From positions 1 through 8,703 of the forward strand of contig JAFTBA010000261.1 of NCBI GenBank assembly GCA_017458545.1: 8,703 bases of DNA, given 5' to 3'. This DNA comes from Synergistaceae bacterium. Lineage in GTDB: Bacteria; Synergistota; Synergistia; Synergistales; Aminobacteriaceae. Positions 1 to 6,800 of this stretch are shown piece by piece; position 1 is the first letter of the stretch; the number at the start of each line of letters is the position of its first letter. The notes below the pieces were generated by a model. That model was given only the letters and a program-made list of their open reading frames with translations. It was not told where the DNA came from and made no database searches. Made by a program: the position numbers and the translations under genes.

Positions 1-1026
1 CCTCAAATACTCAGGCTCATTCATCACTCTCAAAGCCTCATTCTTTATGTTCTCCCGTTCAGTTCCTACGAGAATACAAGTTCCTTCGCTTATAGCCTCA
101 GGTCTTTCTGAAACGCTCCTCATGATTAGCACGGGCTTGTCAATCGCTGTAGCTTCTTCCTGAACTCCTCCGCTGTCCGACAATATGAACATTGCCCTGC
201 TCATAGCGTAAACAAATTCGGGGTAACTCAAAGGCTCAGTGAATCTCACATTTTCGCGGTAATCCTTCAGCTCTTCGCGGATAACGTCTCTCACAGTAGG
301 GTTCTTGTGCAGCGGTATCAGGAACATAACATCTGGTCTTGCTCCTATAACGTCCCTTACAGCACCGCATATCCCTTTCAGCGGTTCGCCCCAAGACTCT
401 CGCCTGTGTGCAGTCATTAAAACTAGCGGACGTTCACCGACTCCGTTCAGGTATTCAGGTTCGGCCATGTTTCTGCGTCTTTCGAGAATGTTATAGAGAG
501 CGTCAATTACAGTGTTGCCCGTTATGATTATTTTTGACTGGGGCTTGCCTTCGCGTAACAGATTCTCCGCAGCTCCTTTAGTCGGCGCAAACATAATATC
601 CGTTATGCTGTCGGTTAAAACCCTGTTAGCCTCCTCAGGAAAAGGAAGACTCAAATCATGACTCCTCAGTCCTGCTTCAACATGGCCGATTCTCACATGT
701 CTGTAAAATCCTGCCAGAGCTGCTGCAAATGTTGTTGAGGTATCGCCGTGTACTAATATCATGTCCTGAGGATTAGAGTCGAGGACTTCACCGACACCCT
801 GCAATACGCTTGCTGTTATGTGGTCTAACGTTTGGTTAGCTCTCATTATGTTGAGGTTGAAATCAGCTGTTATCCCGAAATCGTCAAGTGCCTGGCGTAA
901 CATATCGGTATGCTGACCTGTTGCCAAAACAGTAACGTCAATATCATTATCTTTCTTTAATTCCAAAATGACCGGAGCCATTTTTATAGCTTCCGGTCTT
1001 GTTCCTGTTACACATGCTATTTTCAT
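1..1026 (-). CDS. wecB: UDP-N-acetylglucosamine 2-epimerase, non-hydrolysing (partial, C-terminus beyond left edge)
   Basis: Interconverts UDP-GlcNAc and UDP-ManNAc in the cytoplasm, supplying ManNAc for surface polysaccharide or teichoic acid linkage units. I translated 342 residues from the ATG at 1026; the frame stays open to base 1, so roughly 30 residues of a usual 370-380 are missing. Family motifs appear in order: GTRPEAIKMAP (8-18), HGDTSTT (93-99), HVEAGLRS (115-122), PEEANR (130-135), TGNTVIDAL (169-177), TAHRRES (205-211), LHKNP (239-243) and SDSGGVQEEA (283-292). D95, E117 and E131 fall at the numbers known for the E. coli enzyme. A variation lies at 303-309, RSVSERP, where I recall RDTTERP. 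GAGG at 1035-1038 is spaced 8 bases from the ATG. The start overlaps the upstream gene's stop as ATGA, indicating translational coupling. Confidence 0.95.
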   Translation of the reverse strand, partial: MKIACVTGTRPEAIKMAPVILELKKDNDIDVTVLATGQHTDMLRQALDDFGITADFNLNIMRANQTLDHITASVLQGVGEVLDSNPQDMILVHGDTSTTFAAALAGFYRHVRIGHVEAGLRSHDLSLPFPEEANRVLTDSITDIMFAPTKGAAENLLREGKPQSKIIITGNTVIDALYNILERRRNMAEPEYLNGVGERPLVLMTAHRRESWGEPLKGICGAVRDVIGARPDVMFLIPLHKNPTVRDVIREELKDYRENVRFTEPLSYPEFVYAMSRAMFILSDSGGVQEEATAIDKPVLIMRSVSERPEAISEGTCILVGTERENIKNEALRVMNEPEYLR

Positions 1027-1910
1027 TGTATGAGCCTCGCAAAATATTCCAGTCCCAATACGAGCATTATTACCTGTAACGATAATATTATGCTTACTGT
1101 TAAAACGTTTGAGCCTGTTAAAGATATTAAGATGTGATGAAGGTGTTTCTTGTCAGGATAGAACGGTGATTTACCGCTAATTATTCTCCGTGTGAATGCC
1201 GTCAGTGTGTCAACAACTGGAATCCCTCCGAACAGTATCATCAGGATTATAACGTCCTTAAAGCCCGTGGCGTTAAGATTAGGGAGTGCCGAAGTCAGGA
1301 AGTGCGACGCAAAAAGATACCCCAGCAATGTGCTTCCTCCGTCCCCTAAAAACGTCTGTGCTGAAGGAAAGTTCCAGCACAAAACTCCTAATGCCATTGC
1401 TCCTGTGTATATGCTTGGGTACGAACGGCCGAGCATAAACAGTGCCATAGATGACGCTATGAATATTGAGATACATAAGCCGTTCATGCCGTCAATGAGA
1501 TTGTATGCGCTTGTAACTCCTGCGAGCCATATAACGGCTAACACTGTTAAAGGTATGCTCAGGTTTAACGGAACTACTACCAAAGCAGAAGCACCTATGT
1601 GAAGTCCGAGTCTCAGGAACGGACTCAACGAACACATATCATCGAGATAGCCGCATAAAAATATAACGGTAGCTCCTGTAGCAATATATCCGAGATTAGG
1701 GAAAGTATCAGACATTAGGACAGCCATTAACATGTAGCCTAACCAGAGTCCTATACCTGCGCCTCTAGGCATGTTACCTTTGTGAATTTTGCGGGCATCG
1801 GGGACATCAATAATCCCGTAGATACCCGCAAGCCTTATTGAAACAGGTGCAGTAAGCCCGCCCCAGAAAAACCCGGCGAGCATATACAGAAAAATTTTAA
1901 CGTCAAGCAA
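1023..1910 (-). CDS. wecA: Undecaprenyl-phosphate GlcNAc-1-phosphate transferase, WecA/TagO (MraY-like) family
   Basis: Integral membrane enzyme expected to transfer GlcNAc-1-phosphate from UDP-GlcNAc to undecaprenyl phosphate, the first lipid-linked step of a surface polysaccharide. The 295-residue protein is mostly hydrophobic helices. Polar loops carry the family signatures: DVPDARKIHKGNMPRG (35-50), the LDD aspartates (90-91), NLIDGMNG (137-144), FLGDGGS (187-193) and the histidine loop PDKKHLHH (252-259). The only well-placed start is TTG at 1910, 12 bases after the previous stop; AGAG about 10 bases upstream may serve as ribosome site. The first in-frame ATG (residue 10) lacks one and would cut into the first membrane helix. 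The protein is shorter than many WecA/TagO proteins (about 320-360), mainly at its C-terminus. Its neighbour wecB uses the same nucleotide sugar, which supports the call. Exact acceptor and sugar are not shown. Confidence 0.88.
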   Translation of the reverse strand: MLDVKIFLYMLAGFFWGGLTAPVSIRLAGIYGIIDVPDARKIHKGNMPRGAGIGLWLGYMLMAVLMSDTFPNLGYIATGATVIFLCGYLDDMCSLSPFLRLGLHIGASALVVVPLNLSIPLTVLAVIWLAGVTSAYNLIDGMNGLCISIFIASSMALFMLGRSYPSIYTGAMALGVLCWNFPSAQTFLGDGGSTLLGYLFASHFLTSALPNLNATGFKDVIILMILFGGIPVVDTLTAFTRRIISGKSPFYPDKKHLHHILISLTGSNVLTVSIILSLQVIMLVLGLEYFARLIQ

Positions 1911-1922
1911 TTCCGAACATCT

Positions 1923-3017
1923 CTACTTTGTGCCGAATAACCTGTCCCCTGCGTCACCGAGTCCGGGAACTATATAGCCGTGAGAATTGAGATGAGAGTC
2001 CAAAGCTGCAGCATAAATTTCGACTTCGGGATGTTCGCTGTGAACTTTATCGATTCCTTCGGGAGCTGCTATGAGACAGACGAGTGCGATTCTGCGGCCT
2101 CCGCGTTTTTTGATGAGGCTTATTGCCGCAGATGATGAGCCTCCTGTTGCGAGCATGGGGTCGAGAACGAATATATCCCTCTCCTCTATGTCAAACGGAA
2201 GTTTGCAGTAGTATTCGACGGGCTGAAGTGTCTTAGGGTCGCGGTAAAGCCCTATGTGTCCTACTTTAGCGTTCGGAACGAGCTGCAATATTCCGTCAAC
2301 CATTCCGAGACCTGCGCGGAGTACGGGGACTATAGCCATTTTCCTGCCCTCGATTGATTTTACGACGGTCTTCTCAATGGGTGTTGTAACTTCCTTGTCC
2401 TCAATCGGTAAAGTCCTCGTTATGTCGTAAACCATCAGACCCGTAATTTCCTGTAACAGTTCCCTGAACTGTTTAACGCTGGTGTTAACGTCGCGGATTA
2501 TGCCTACTTTGTGCTGGATTAACGGGTGATTGAAGATAGTGATTTTACCTCCGCCCTGAAGGCGTACGTTGAGGGTAGATTTTTCTGCCATAGCAATTTT
2601 GTTGATACGGCGGAGATGTCTTCCCCCTTCAAAGGGTGTATCGAGCCATGTTCCTAAAATTTCGGGGACATCTTCGGGCTTAGAGAATCTTCCGCCGAGA
2701 GCGATTACGTTGATGTTGTTGTGGGCTTTTGCCATTCTTGCGCTTTCAGTGCTGTGGCAGGCAACGGCGCGGATACCGGGAATTTTGTTTGCTGCGATTG
2801 AAATGCCGAACCCTGTACCGCACAGCAGGACTCCTGCGTCTGCTTCGCCGTCAGATATTGCGCCTCCGACACGGAATGCAGGATCTGTATAGCTGTCCTC
2901 TTCGTCAAGAACGTATGCACCAAGATCCAGCACCTCAATATCGCGTGAAGCAAGGTAATCAGAGGCTGCACTTTTCAATATGAAGCCTGCGTGGTCAGTT
3001 CCAAGAGCTATTTTCAT
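1923..3017 (-). CDS. rpiB-upp: Fused ribose-5-phosphate isomerase B / uracil phosphoribosyltransferase
   Basis: One 364-residue frame holds two complete cytoplasmic enzymes. Residues 1 to about 143 are RpiB/LacAB type, interconverting ribulose-5-P and ribose-5-P: GTDHAG (6-11), the CGTG loop with likely catalytic Cys66 (66-69), AHNNINVIALGGR (98-110) and the typical end GGRHLRRINKI (131-141). Residues about 149-364 are a full Upp, making UMP from uracil and PRPP: HPLIQHK (164-170), FRELLQEITGLM (184-195), the PRPP loop DPMLATGGS (286-294) and the uracil loop GYIVPGLGDAGDRLFGT (347-363). No stop or frame change separates them; the joint is only a few residues long. An internal ATG (Met143, 2591) could release Upp alone, but no ribosome site precedes it. 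AAAGGAG at 3030-3036 lies 12 bases before the start. Both halves look active. The product of one half, ribose-5-P, is the precursor of PRPP used by the other. Confidence 0.95.
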   Translation of the reverse strand: MKIALGTDHAGFILKSAASDYLASRDIEVLDLGAYVLDEEDSYTDPAFRVGGAISDGEADAGVLLCGTGFGISIAANKIPGIRAVACHSTESARMAKAHNNINVIALGGRFSKPEDVPEILGTWLDTPFEGGRHLRRINKIAMAEKSTLNVRLQGGGKITIFNHPLIQHKVGIIRDVNTSVKQFRELLQEITGLMVYDITRTLPIEDKEVTTPIEKTVVKSIEGRKMAIVPVLRAGLGMVDGILQLVPNAKVGHIGLYRDPKTLQPVEYYCKLPFDIEERDIFVLDPMLATGGSSSAAISLIKKRGGRRIALVCLIAAPEGIDKVHSEHPEVEIYAAALDSHLNSHGYIVPGLGDAGDRLFGTK

Positions 3018-3057
3018 GTGAGGTTACGACTCCTTTGCGGAAAAATTTAGTAACTCT

Positions 3058-3087
3058 ATTATAACAAGCAGGAAAAATCTTTCTCAC
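3058..3087 (-). promoter_or_regulatory. Sigma-70 type promoter for rpiB-upp/wecA/wecB
   Basis: On the minus strand a perfect TATAAT (3063-3058) is preceded by GTGAGA (3087-3082, 4 of 6 to TTGACA) at an 18-base spacing. The predicted leader is about 33 bases, too short for a riboswitch. It lies directly behind the terminator of the sugar transporter unit, so the left operon appears to be independently transcribed. Confidence 0.65.
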
Positions 3088-3105
3088 ATTGATGCCCCTT
3101 TCAAC

Positions 3106-3150
3106 AAAAAAAAATTAGGGACAAAGGATTTCTACCCTCTAATCCCTAAT
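3106..3150 (-). terminator. Likely Rho-independent terminator of the sugar ABC transporter operon
   Basis: In minus-strand RNA the 8-base stem ATTAGGGA / TCCCTAAT (3150-3143 with 3121-3114) is followed at once by a run of nine U (3114-3106 region). It begins 17 bases after the permease stop. The loop of 21 bases is long and the stem A/T rich. A competing stem is possible between 3163-3157 and 3129-3122 (CAAGGAT with ATCCTTTG, one bulge), which crosses the terminator stem, so the fold is not certain. Confidence 0.6.
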
Positions 3151-3162
3151 CCCTGTATCCTT
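3132..3162. repeat. Short GGG-run intergenic repeat, copy 2 (telomere-like)
   Basis: Read on the minus strand it has GGG or GG runs separated by four or five bases: GGATACAGGGATTAGGG, then ATTAGAGGGTAG. This closely parallels the minus-strand arm of the hairpin at 5723-5759, which reads GGGTACAGGGTATAGGG and then AAGAGGGTATAG. The two copies are the only such tracts I see in the window, and both lie directly after a stop codon of the same operon. This copy contributes one arm of the terminator stem. Confidence 0.6.
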
Positions 3163-3166
3163 GAAC

Positions 3167-4138
3167 TTACTTCCTGCGTTTCTTCAGCATATCAACATAA
3201 ACCGCAAGCAGTATGACTATACCCTTAGCAATCTGCTGCCAGAACGAATTTAACCCGAGCAGATTCAATCCGTTGTTCAGCACTCCTATGATGAGTACGC
3301 CTATCATCGTTGAACCGATCTTACCGACTCCGCCTGACATTGACGTTCCGCCGAGTACCGTTGCTGCGATAGCGTCCATCTCAAAGCTCTGGCCTGCAGT
3401 AGGCTGACCTGGTGCCATTCTAGCGCAAAGCACTACGCCCGTGAATGCCGCTAAAAATCCGCTCATCGTATAAACGAGCATTTTCGTGCGTGCTACATTA
3501 ACGCCTGAGAAAATAGCTGCCTTATCGTTACCGCCGACAGCATAAACGTGTCTTCCGAACCTGGTCTTGCTCAAAAGCACAACGCATATTATCAGGAACA
3601 CTATCATGTAGATTACGGGGTAAGGTATTGACCCTAAATAGCCCGTACCGATTATCATGTACTCTGGAATCATTGCGCGTATGGGCTGACCGTTCGAGTA
3701 AATATATGCCGCACCTCTGGCAATCTGCATCATTGCAAGCGTTACGATGAAGGGAGGTATTGTAGTTTTAGCGATGACGAAGCCGTTAAACAGTCCCAGA
3801 AGCGTACCGATTACTATTGCCGCAATAACTGCCTGTTCAACAGAAAAACCGCTGTTCACTATGAACCCTGCGCTTAATGTTCCCGACAGCGCGAGAATCG
3901 AACCTACTGAAAGGTCAATGCCTCCCGTGATGATTGCGAAGGTCATTCCGAACGCAAGACAGGCATTAGATGACACCTGACGTAAAACGTTGACTAAATT
4001 ACGCTGTGAGTAAAACACTCCGTTAGTTGTGAACGAAAGTATAAGGCACATTGCCAGTAATCCTATTAATGTACCCATATTCTCCTTGAAGTAACGGACA
4101 AATCCGTTCTGTGCTTTCGGTGCTGCTTCAAGCGACAT
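3167..4138 (-). CDS. rbsC: Sugar ABC transporter permease, RbsC family (CUT2)
   Basis: Inner-membrane channel subunit of a ribose-type importer, working as a dimer with the double ATPase encoded just upstream. The 323-residue length is that of RbsC. The hallmark TGGIDLSVGSILALSG is at 71-86. The cytoplasmic coupling loop RFGRHVYAVGGNDKAAIFSG is at 193-212, and the conserved AATVLGGTSMSGGVGKIGS at 258-276. About eight to ten hydrophobic helices fill the rest, and the basic tail KKRRK ends on the cytoplasmic side. The start overlaps the ATPase gene by 11 bases and has a near-consensus AGGAGG 8 bases upstream, inside that gene. No substrate can be read from the permease; the symbol is by family only. 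Confidence 0.95.
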   Translation of the reverse strand: MSLEAAPKAQNGFVRYFKENMGTLIGLLAMCLILSFTTNGVFYSQRNLVNVLRQVSSNACLAFGMTFAIITGGIDLSVGSILALSGTLSAGFIVNSGFSVEQAVIAAIVIGTLLGLFNGFVIAKTTIPPFIVTLAMMQIARGAAYIYSNGQPIRAMIPEYMIIGTGYLGSIPYPVIYMIVFLIICVVLLSKTRFGRHVYAVGGNDKAAIFSGVNVARTKMLVYTMSGFLAAFTGVVLCARMAPGQPTAGQSFEMDAIAATVLGGTSMSGGVGKIGSTMIGVLIIGVLNNGLNLLGLNSFWQQIAKGIVILLAVYVDMLKKRRK

Positions 4139-5642
4139 TCAATATTCCTCCTGTTCCTGTTGCGTAACGCATAATTGTTTCCTGACTCAGTTCATTCTTA
4201 CCGAGATTGGCCGTAACCCTTCCCTCGTGCATAACAAGTACTCTGTCTGACATGTTAATGACTTCGGGCAAATCAGAGCTTATCATCAGAATAGCTACTC
4301 CTTTTTTCGCAAGCTCATTCATGAACGCGTAAATCTCTGCTCTAGCTCCTACGTCAACGCCTCTTGTAGGTTCATCGAGGATTAAGAGTTTGGGCTGAGT
4401 TGCGAGCCATTTAGCGATAACTATTTTCTGCTGGTTACCGCCCGAAAGATTTTCGGCTAACTGGTCGGGTGAAGGGGTTTTTATTGCTAGCTCGTTAATG
4501 TAGCGGTTAATAGTCTCGGTTTCTTTTGTTAAGTTGCCTAACGGTCTCCCTCTGAAAATTTCGTGAAGAACAGTCAGCGTTAAGTTATACCCGACCGAAT
4601 TAATGAGTACGAGTCCCTCTTCCTTTCTGTTTTCTGGAACCATAGCGATACCGTTCTGCATGGCCTGACGCACAGAGCGTATATGAACGGGTTTGCCGTC
4701 AATAAGAATCTGACCTGTGTACCTGTCATCGATTCCGAAAATGCAGTGAGCTGTTTCGCTTCGTCCTGCACCAACAAGGCCGGACATGCCTACGATTTCG
4801 CCCTCACGGACAGCGAATGATACGCCGTTGACGAACGGGGGCGATACGAGGTCTTTTACTTCGATAACGACCTTGCCGGGTTTAACTTCGTCCTTGAAAT
4901 ACAACTGAGTCAGTTCACGTCCGACCATCATAGCAATCAACTGGTCATTAGTTGTTTCACGGGTGTTGACAGTTCCGACATACTGCCCGTCTCTCATTAT
5001 GGTAACGCGGTCAGTAATAGCAAACAGTTCGCTCATTCTGTGCGAAATGTAAATTATACCGATACCCTCAGCTTTGAGCTGTCTCATCGTCTCGAAAAGC
5101 ACTTCAGTTTCCTTGTCGGTCAACGATGCTGTAGGCTCGTCCATAACGAGAATGTCAGCTTTAACCGAGAGGGCTTTGGCGATTTCGACCATCTGCTGCT
5201 GTGCAATGCTGAGGTCTTTGATGAGGGTGTTAGGGTCAAAATCGAGTCCTAACCTTGAGAGCATTTTGCGGGCTTCTTCATTTTCCTGACCGCGTTTGAT
5301 TACGCCTGCGATATTTTTTTCGCGTCCCAAATACATGTTTTCGGCAATCGAAAGGTAAGGGACAAGGCATAATTCCTGATGTATAACGCTTATGCCGTGA
5401 GCCTGAGAGTCAGCAACGCTCTTCATGATGTGGGACTCACCCTTAACGATTACTTCACCTTCTTCGGGAATGTATATACCTGCGAGGCATTTAATGAGGG
5501 TTGATTTACCTGCTCCGTTTTCACCGAGTAATGCGTGTACTTCTCCTGCTTTGAGTTCAAAGTCGACATCTTTTAACGCATAAACGCCGGGAAATTTTTT
5601 GTGAATGTGTTTCATTTGGAGCAAAATTTTTTCTTCTGCCAT
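4128..5642 (-). CDS. rbsA: Sugar ABC transporter ATP-binding protein, RbsA family with two nucleotide-binding domains
   Basis: Energises a CUT2 sugar importer at the inner face of the membrane. With the chosen start the protein has 504 residues, like RbsA/MglA. N-terminal domain: Walker A GENGAGKST (40-48), Q-loop Gln89, signature LSIAQQQ (144-150), Walker B ILVMDEPT (164-171), His201. C-terminal domain: degenerate Walker A GLVGAGRSE (288-296), signature LSGGNQQ (399-405), Walker B LLILDEPT (419-426), and Ser455-Ser456-Asp457 in place of the H-loop histidine, as usual in this family; one active and one degenerate site is the family pattern. An in-frame ATG at 5669 would add nine residues but has no ribosome site, whereas GGAGGTG lies 9 bases before the ATG at 5642, so I use the latter. 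It follows the binding-protein gene after a large hairpin and overlaps the permease gene. Confidence 0.95.
   Translation of the reverse strand: MAEEKILLQMKHIHKKFPGVYALKDVDFELKAGEVHALLGENGAGKSTLIKCLAGIYIPEEGEVIVKGESHIMKSVADSQAHGISVIHQELCLVPYLSIAENMYLGREKNIAGVIKRGQENEEARKMLSRLGLDFDPNTLIKDLSIAQQQMVEIAKALSVKADILVMDEPTASLTDKETEVLFETMRQLKAEGIGIIYISHRMSELFAITDRVTIMRDGQYVGTVNTRETTNDQLIAMMVGRELTQLYFKDEVKPGKVVIEVKDLVSPPFVNGVSFAVREGEIVGMSGLVGAGRSETAHCIFGIDDRYTGQILIDGKPVHIRSVRQAMQNGIAMVPENRKEEGLVLINSVGYNLTLTVLHEIFRGRPLGNLTKETETINRYINELAIKTPSPDQLAENLSGGNQQKIVIAKWLATQPKLLILDEPTRGVDVGARAEIYAFMNELAKKGVAILMISSDLPEVINMSDRVLVMHEGRVTANLGKNELSQETIMRYATGTGGILNVA
4147..4152 (-). promoter_or_regulatory. Ribosome binding site of the permease gene, inside the ATPase gene
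   Basis: AGGAGG on the minus strand, 8 bases before the permease ATG at 4138. It fixes that start and places it within the last codons of the ATPase gene, so the two are translated in a coupled way. Confidence 0.8.
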
Positions 5643-5651
5643 AAAACATTT

Positions 5652-5658
5652 CACCTCC
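5652..5658 (-). promoter_or_regulatory. Ribosome binding site deciding the ATPase start
   Basis: GGAGGTG on the minus strand, 9 bases before the ATG at 5642. It lies downstream of the alternative ATG at 5669, which therefore is unlikely to be used. The big intergenic hairpin ends about 23 bases upstream of this site. Confidence 0.8.
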
Positions 5659-5681
5659 GTAAAAAGCATAGAGAGTAGGGG

Positions 5682-5759
5682 CTAGGGGTTAGGGATTAGG
5701 GAATAGGGGTTAGGGGTCAGCTACCCCCTATACCCTCTTCCCTATACCCTGTACCCTAG
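5682..5759. repeat. Long imperfect inverted repeat of GGG/CCC runs between binding-protein and ATPase genes
   Basis: A 36-base arm (5682-5717) of GGG or GGGG runs spaced by three or four bases is followed by a 5-base loop CAGCT and a 37-base arm (5723-5759) of CCC runs. About 28 of 36 positions pair. In minus-strand mRNA the stem starts 4 bases after the binding-protein stop and ends about 23 bases before the ATPase ribosome site. A run of five U follows only at 5665-5661, so it is not a clear terminator. Each arm read on its G-rich strand also meets the G-quadruplex pattern of four or more GGG with loops of 3-4. Likely roles, inferred: protecting the binding-protein mRNA from 3' decay, or partial attenuation, so that this subunit outnumbers the membrane parts. 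Confidence 0.85.
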
Positions 5760-5763
5760 TCTG

Positions 5764-6687
5764 TTACTGCCAGCCGTCAACGCCGAAGCTGTCAACGTTT
5801 TCAATCGTAATTAACTGAACGGGAACGGGGATATGCTTGTCGACTTTTTCACCTGCGAGGATCTTGTAGGCCATTTCGACACCGATTTTGCCGATGTTAA
5901 TGGGGGACTGTGCTGCAGTACCTGTCATATCGCCCTCTTTGATGGCTTTCTTAGCGTCGGGTGAACCGTCAACTCCGTAAATGAGAACGCCCTTCATGTC
6001 AGCTGCTTTGAGTGCCTGAATTACTCCGCGAGCTGTGGGGTCATTAACGCACATAACAACGTTCATATCGGGATGAGCCTGAATGATGTTCTCCATTTTG
6101 GGCATGGCGATTTCGAGCTGACCTTCTGAGCTGTCCTCAGCAACAATCGTGAACTCAGGGTGAGCCTCGATAGTTTCCTTGAACTTAGCGATACGGTCAA
6201 TGCCTGTCTTAGTGGTGGGGTGACCGAGAATTACTGCTTTGCCGCCTTTGGGGAGACGTTTGAGCATGTCTTCAGCGCAAAGGAGTCCTGCCGAAAGGTT
6301 ATCCGAAGCAACTATGCAGGCTACACGGTCCTCATCGTAAACAGCAGCGTCAACGTTAATGATGGGGATACCTGCTTCGTTAGCGGCCATGAGTCCGGGA
6401 GCGACTGCCTGCCAGTCAACGGGGTTAAGGAAAATTGCGTCAACACCCTGAGAGACCATGTCCTCGATCTGACTGATCTGTTTGACGGGATCGAGTGCAG
6501 GGTCAAGCGTGATGAGTGTGTCGCCGTTGGCCTCAACTGCTGCTTTGATGGCATCGTTCATGACACCGAAGAAGGGGTTGTTCATGGTCATGTAGGTTGC
6601 GCCGAACTTTTTGCCCTGAGCACCGGCGATGCACGCTGAACTGATGATGAGGGATACTGCGAGGAGTACTACTAAAAGTTTCTTCAT
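5764..6687 (-). CDS. rbsB: Sugar ABC transporter substrate-binding protein, RbsB-like (periplasmic binding protein type 1)
   Basis: Exported sugar receptor feeding the permease/ATPase pair downstream. The 307 residues begin with a signal peptide: a KK start, a hydrophobic core (4-18) and AGA then Gln at 21-24 as a type I cleavage site. Cys19 follows SSA, a weak lipobox, so a lipoprotein is less likely. Compared with E. coli RbsB from memory, these pocket positions are kept: NNPFF (36-40), N88 in NPVDWQAV, D113, S128 in ASDN, R165, N215-D216, D240 in GVDGSPDA and Q260. Two ribose contacts differ: Arg90 is Ala114 and Phe214 is Val239. That suggests a pocket for another, perhaps larger, sugar. 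AGGAGG at 6700-6705 lies 12 bases before the ATG. First gene of the importer operon; the symbol is by family, not proven substrate. Confidence 0.93.
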   Translation of the reverse strand: MKKLLVVLLAVSLIISSACIAGAQGKKFGATYMTMNNPFFGVMNDAIKAAVEANGDTLITLDPALDPVKQISQIEDMVSQGVDAIFLNPVDWQAVAPGLMAANEAGIPIINVDAAVYDEDRVACIVASDNLSAGLLCAEDMLKRLPKGGKAVILGHPTTKTGIDRIAKFKETIEAHPEFTIVAEDSSEGQLEIAMPKMENIIQAHPDMNVVMCVNDPTARGVIQALKAADMKGVLIYGVDGSPDAKKAIKEGDMTGTAAQSPINIGKIGVEMAYKILAGEKVDKHIPVPVQLITIENVDSFGVDGWQ

Positions 6688-6749
6688 GATAAGGATATTC
6701 CTCCTGATAGAATAAATTTTGTTGCGAAATAAAAAAATCGGATGGATAA

Positions 6750-6778
6750 ATTATACAGCGTGGATTGAATTTTTGCAG
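6750..6778 (-). promoter_or_regulatory. Probable promoter of the sugar ABC transporter operon
   Basis: A perfect TATAAT at 6755-6750 (minus strand) with CTGCAA (6778-6773, 3 of 6 to TTGACA) 17 bases upstream. The weak -35 suits an activated or otherwise regulated promoter. The leader would be about 55 bases. Within the 122-base gap to the small gene upstream I see no other clear promoter. Confidence 0.6.
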
Positions 6779-6800
6779 GATATTTTTTTGAGATTAGTGT

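Noticed and set aside
1192..1602. A 136-residue plus-strand frame inside the wecA gene
   Set aside because: Antisense to a gene with clear WecA motifs; no motif of its own and no ribosome site worth noting.
3018..3057. Riboswitch or uracil-responsive attenuator before rpiB-upp
   Set aside because: The leader predicted from the TATAAT is only about 33 bases, with no hairpin or terminator.
5643..5669. Longer start for the ATPase at 5669
   Set aside because: It lacks a ribosome site; GGAGGTG lies between this ATG and the better start at 5642.
5682..5759. Rho-independent terminator between binding-protein and ATPase genes
   Set aside because: The hairpin is large, but no U-run follows directly; the only UUUUU is 17 or more bases further on, and the operon genes continue. 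I treat it as an intercistronic structure.
5682..5759. True telomere or CRISPR array based on GGGTTA-like units
   Set aside because: The unit length varies (6-7 bases), there are only a few units, they occur as inverted arms inside an operon, and there are no spacers of CRISPR size.
6160..6639. A 159-residue plus-strand frame opposite the binding-protein gene
   Set aside because: A shadow caused by codon bias of the real gene; the protein looks random and Cys-rich.
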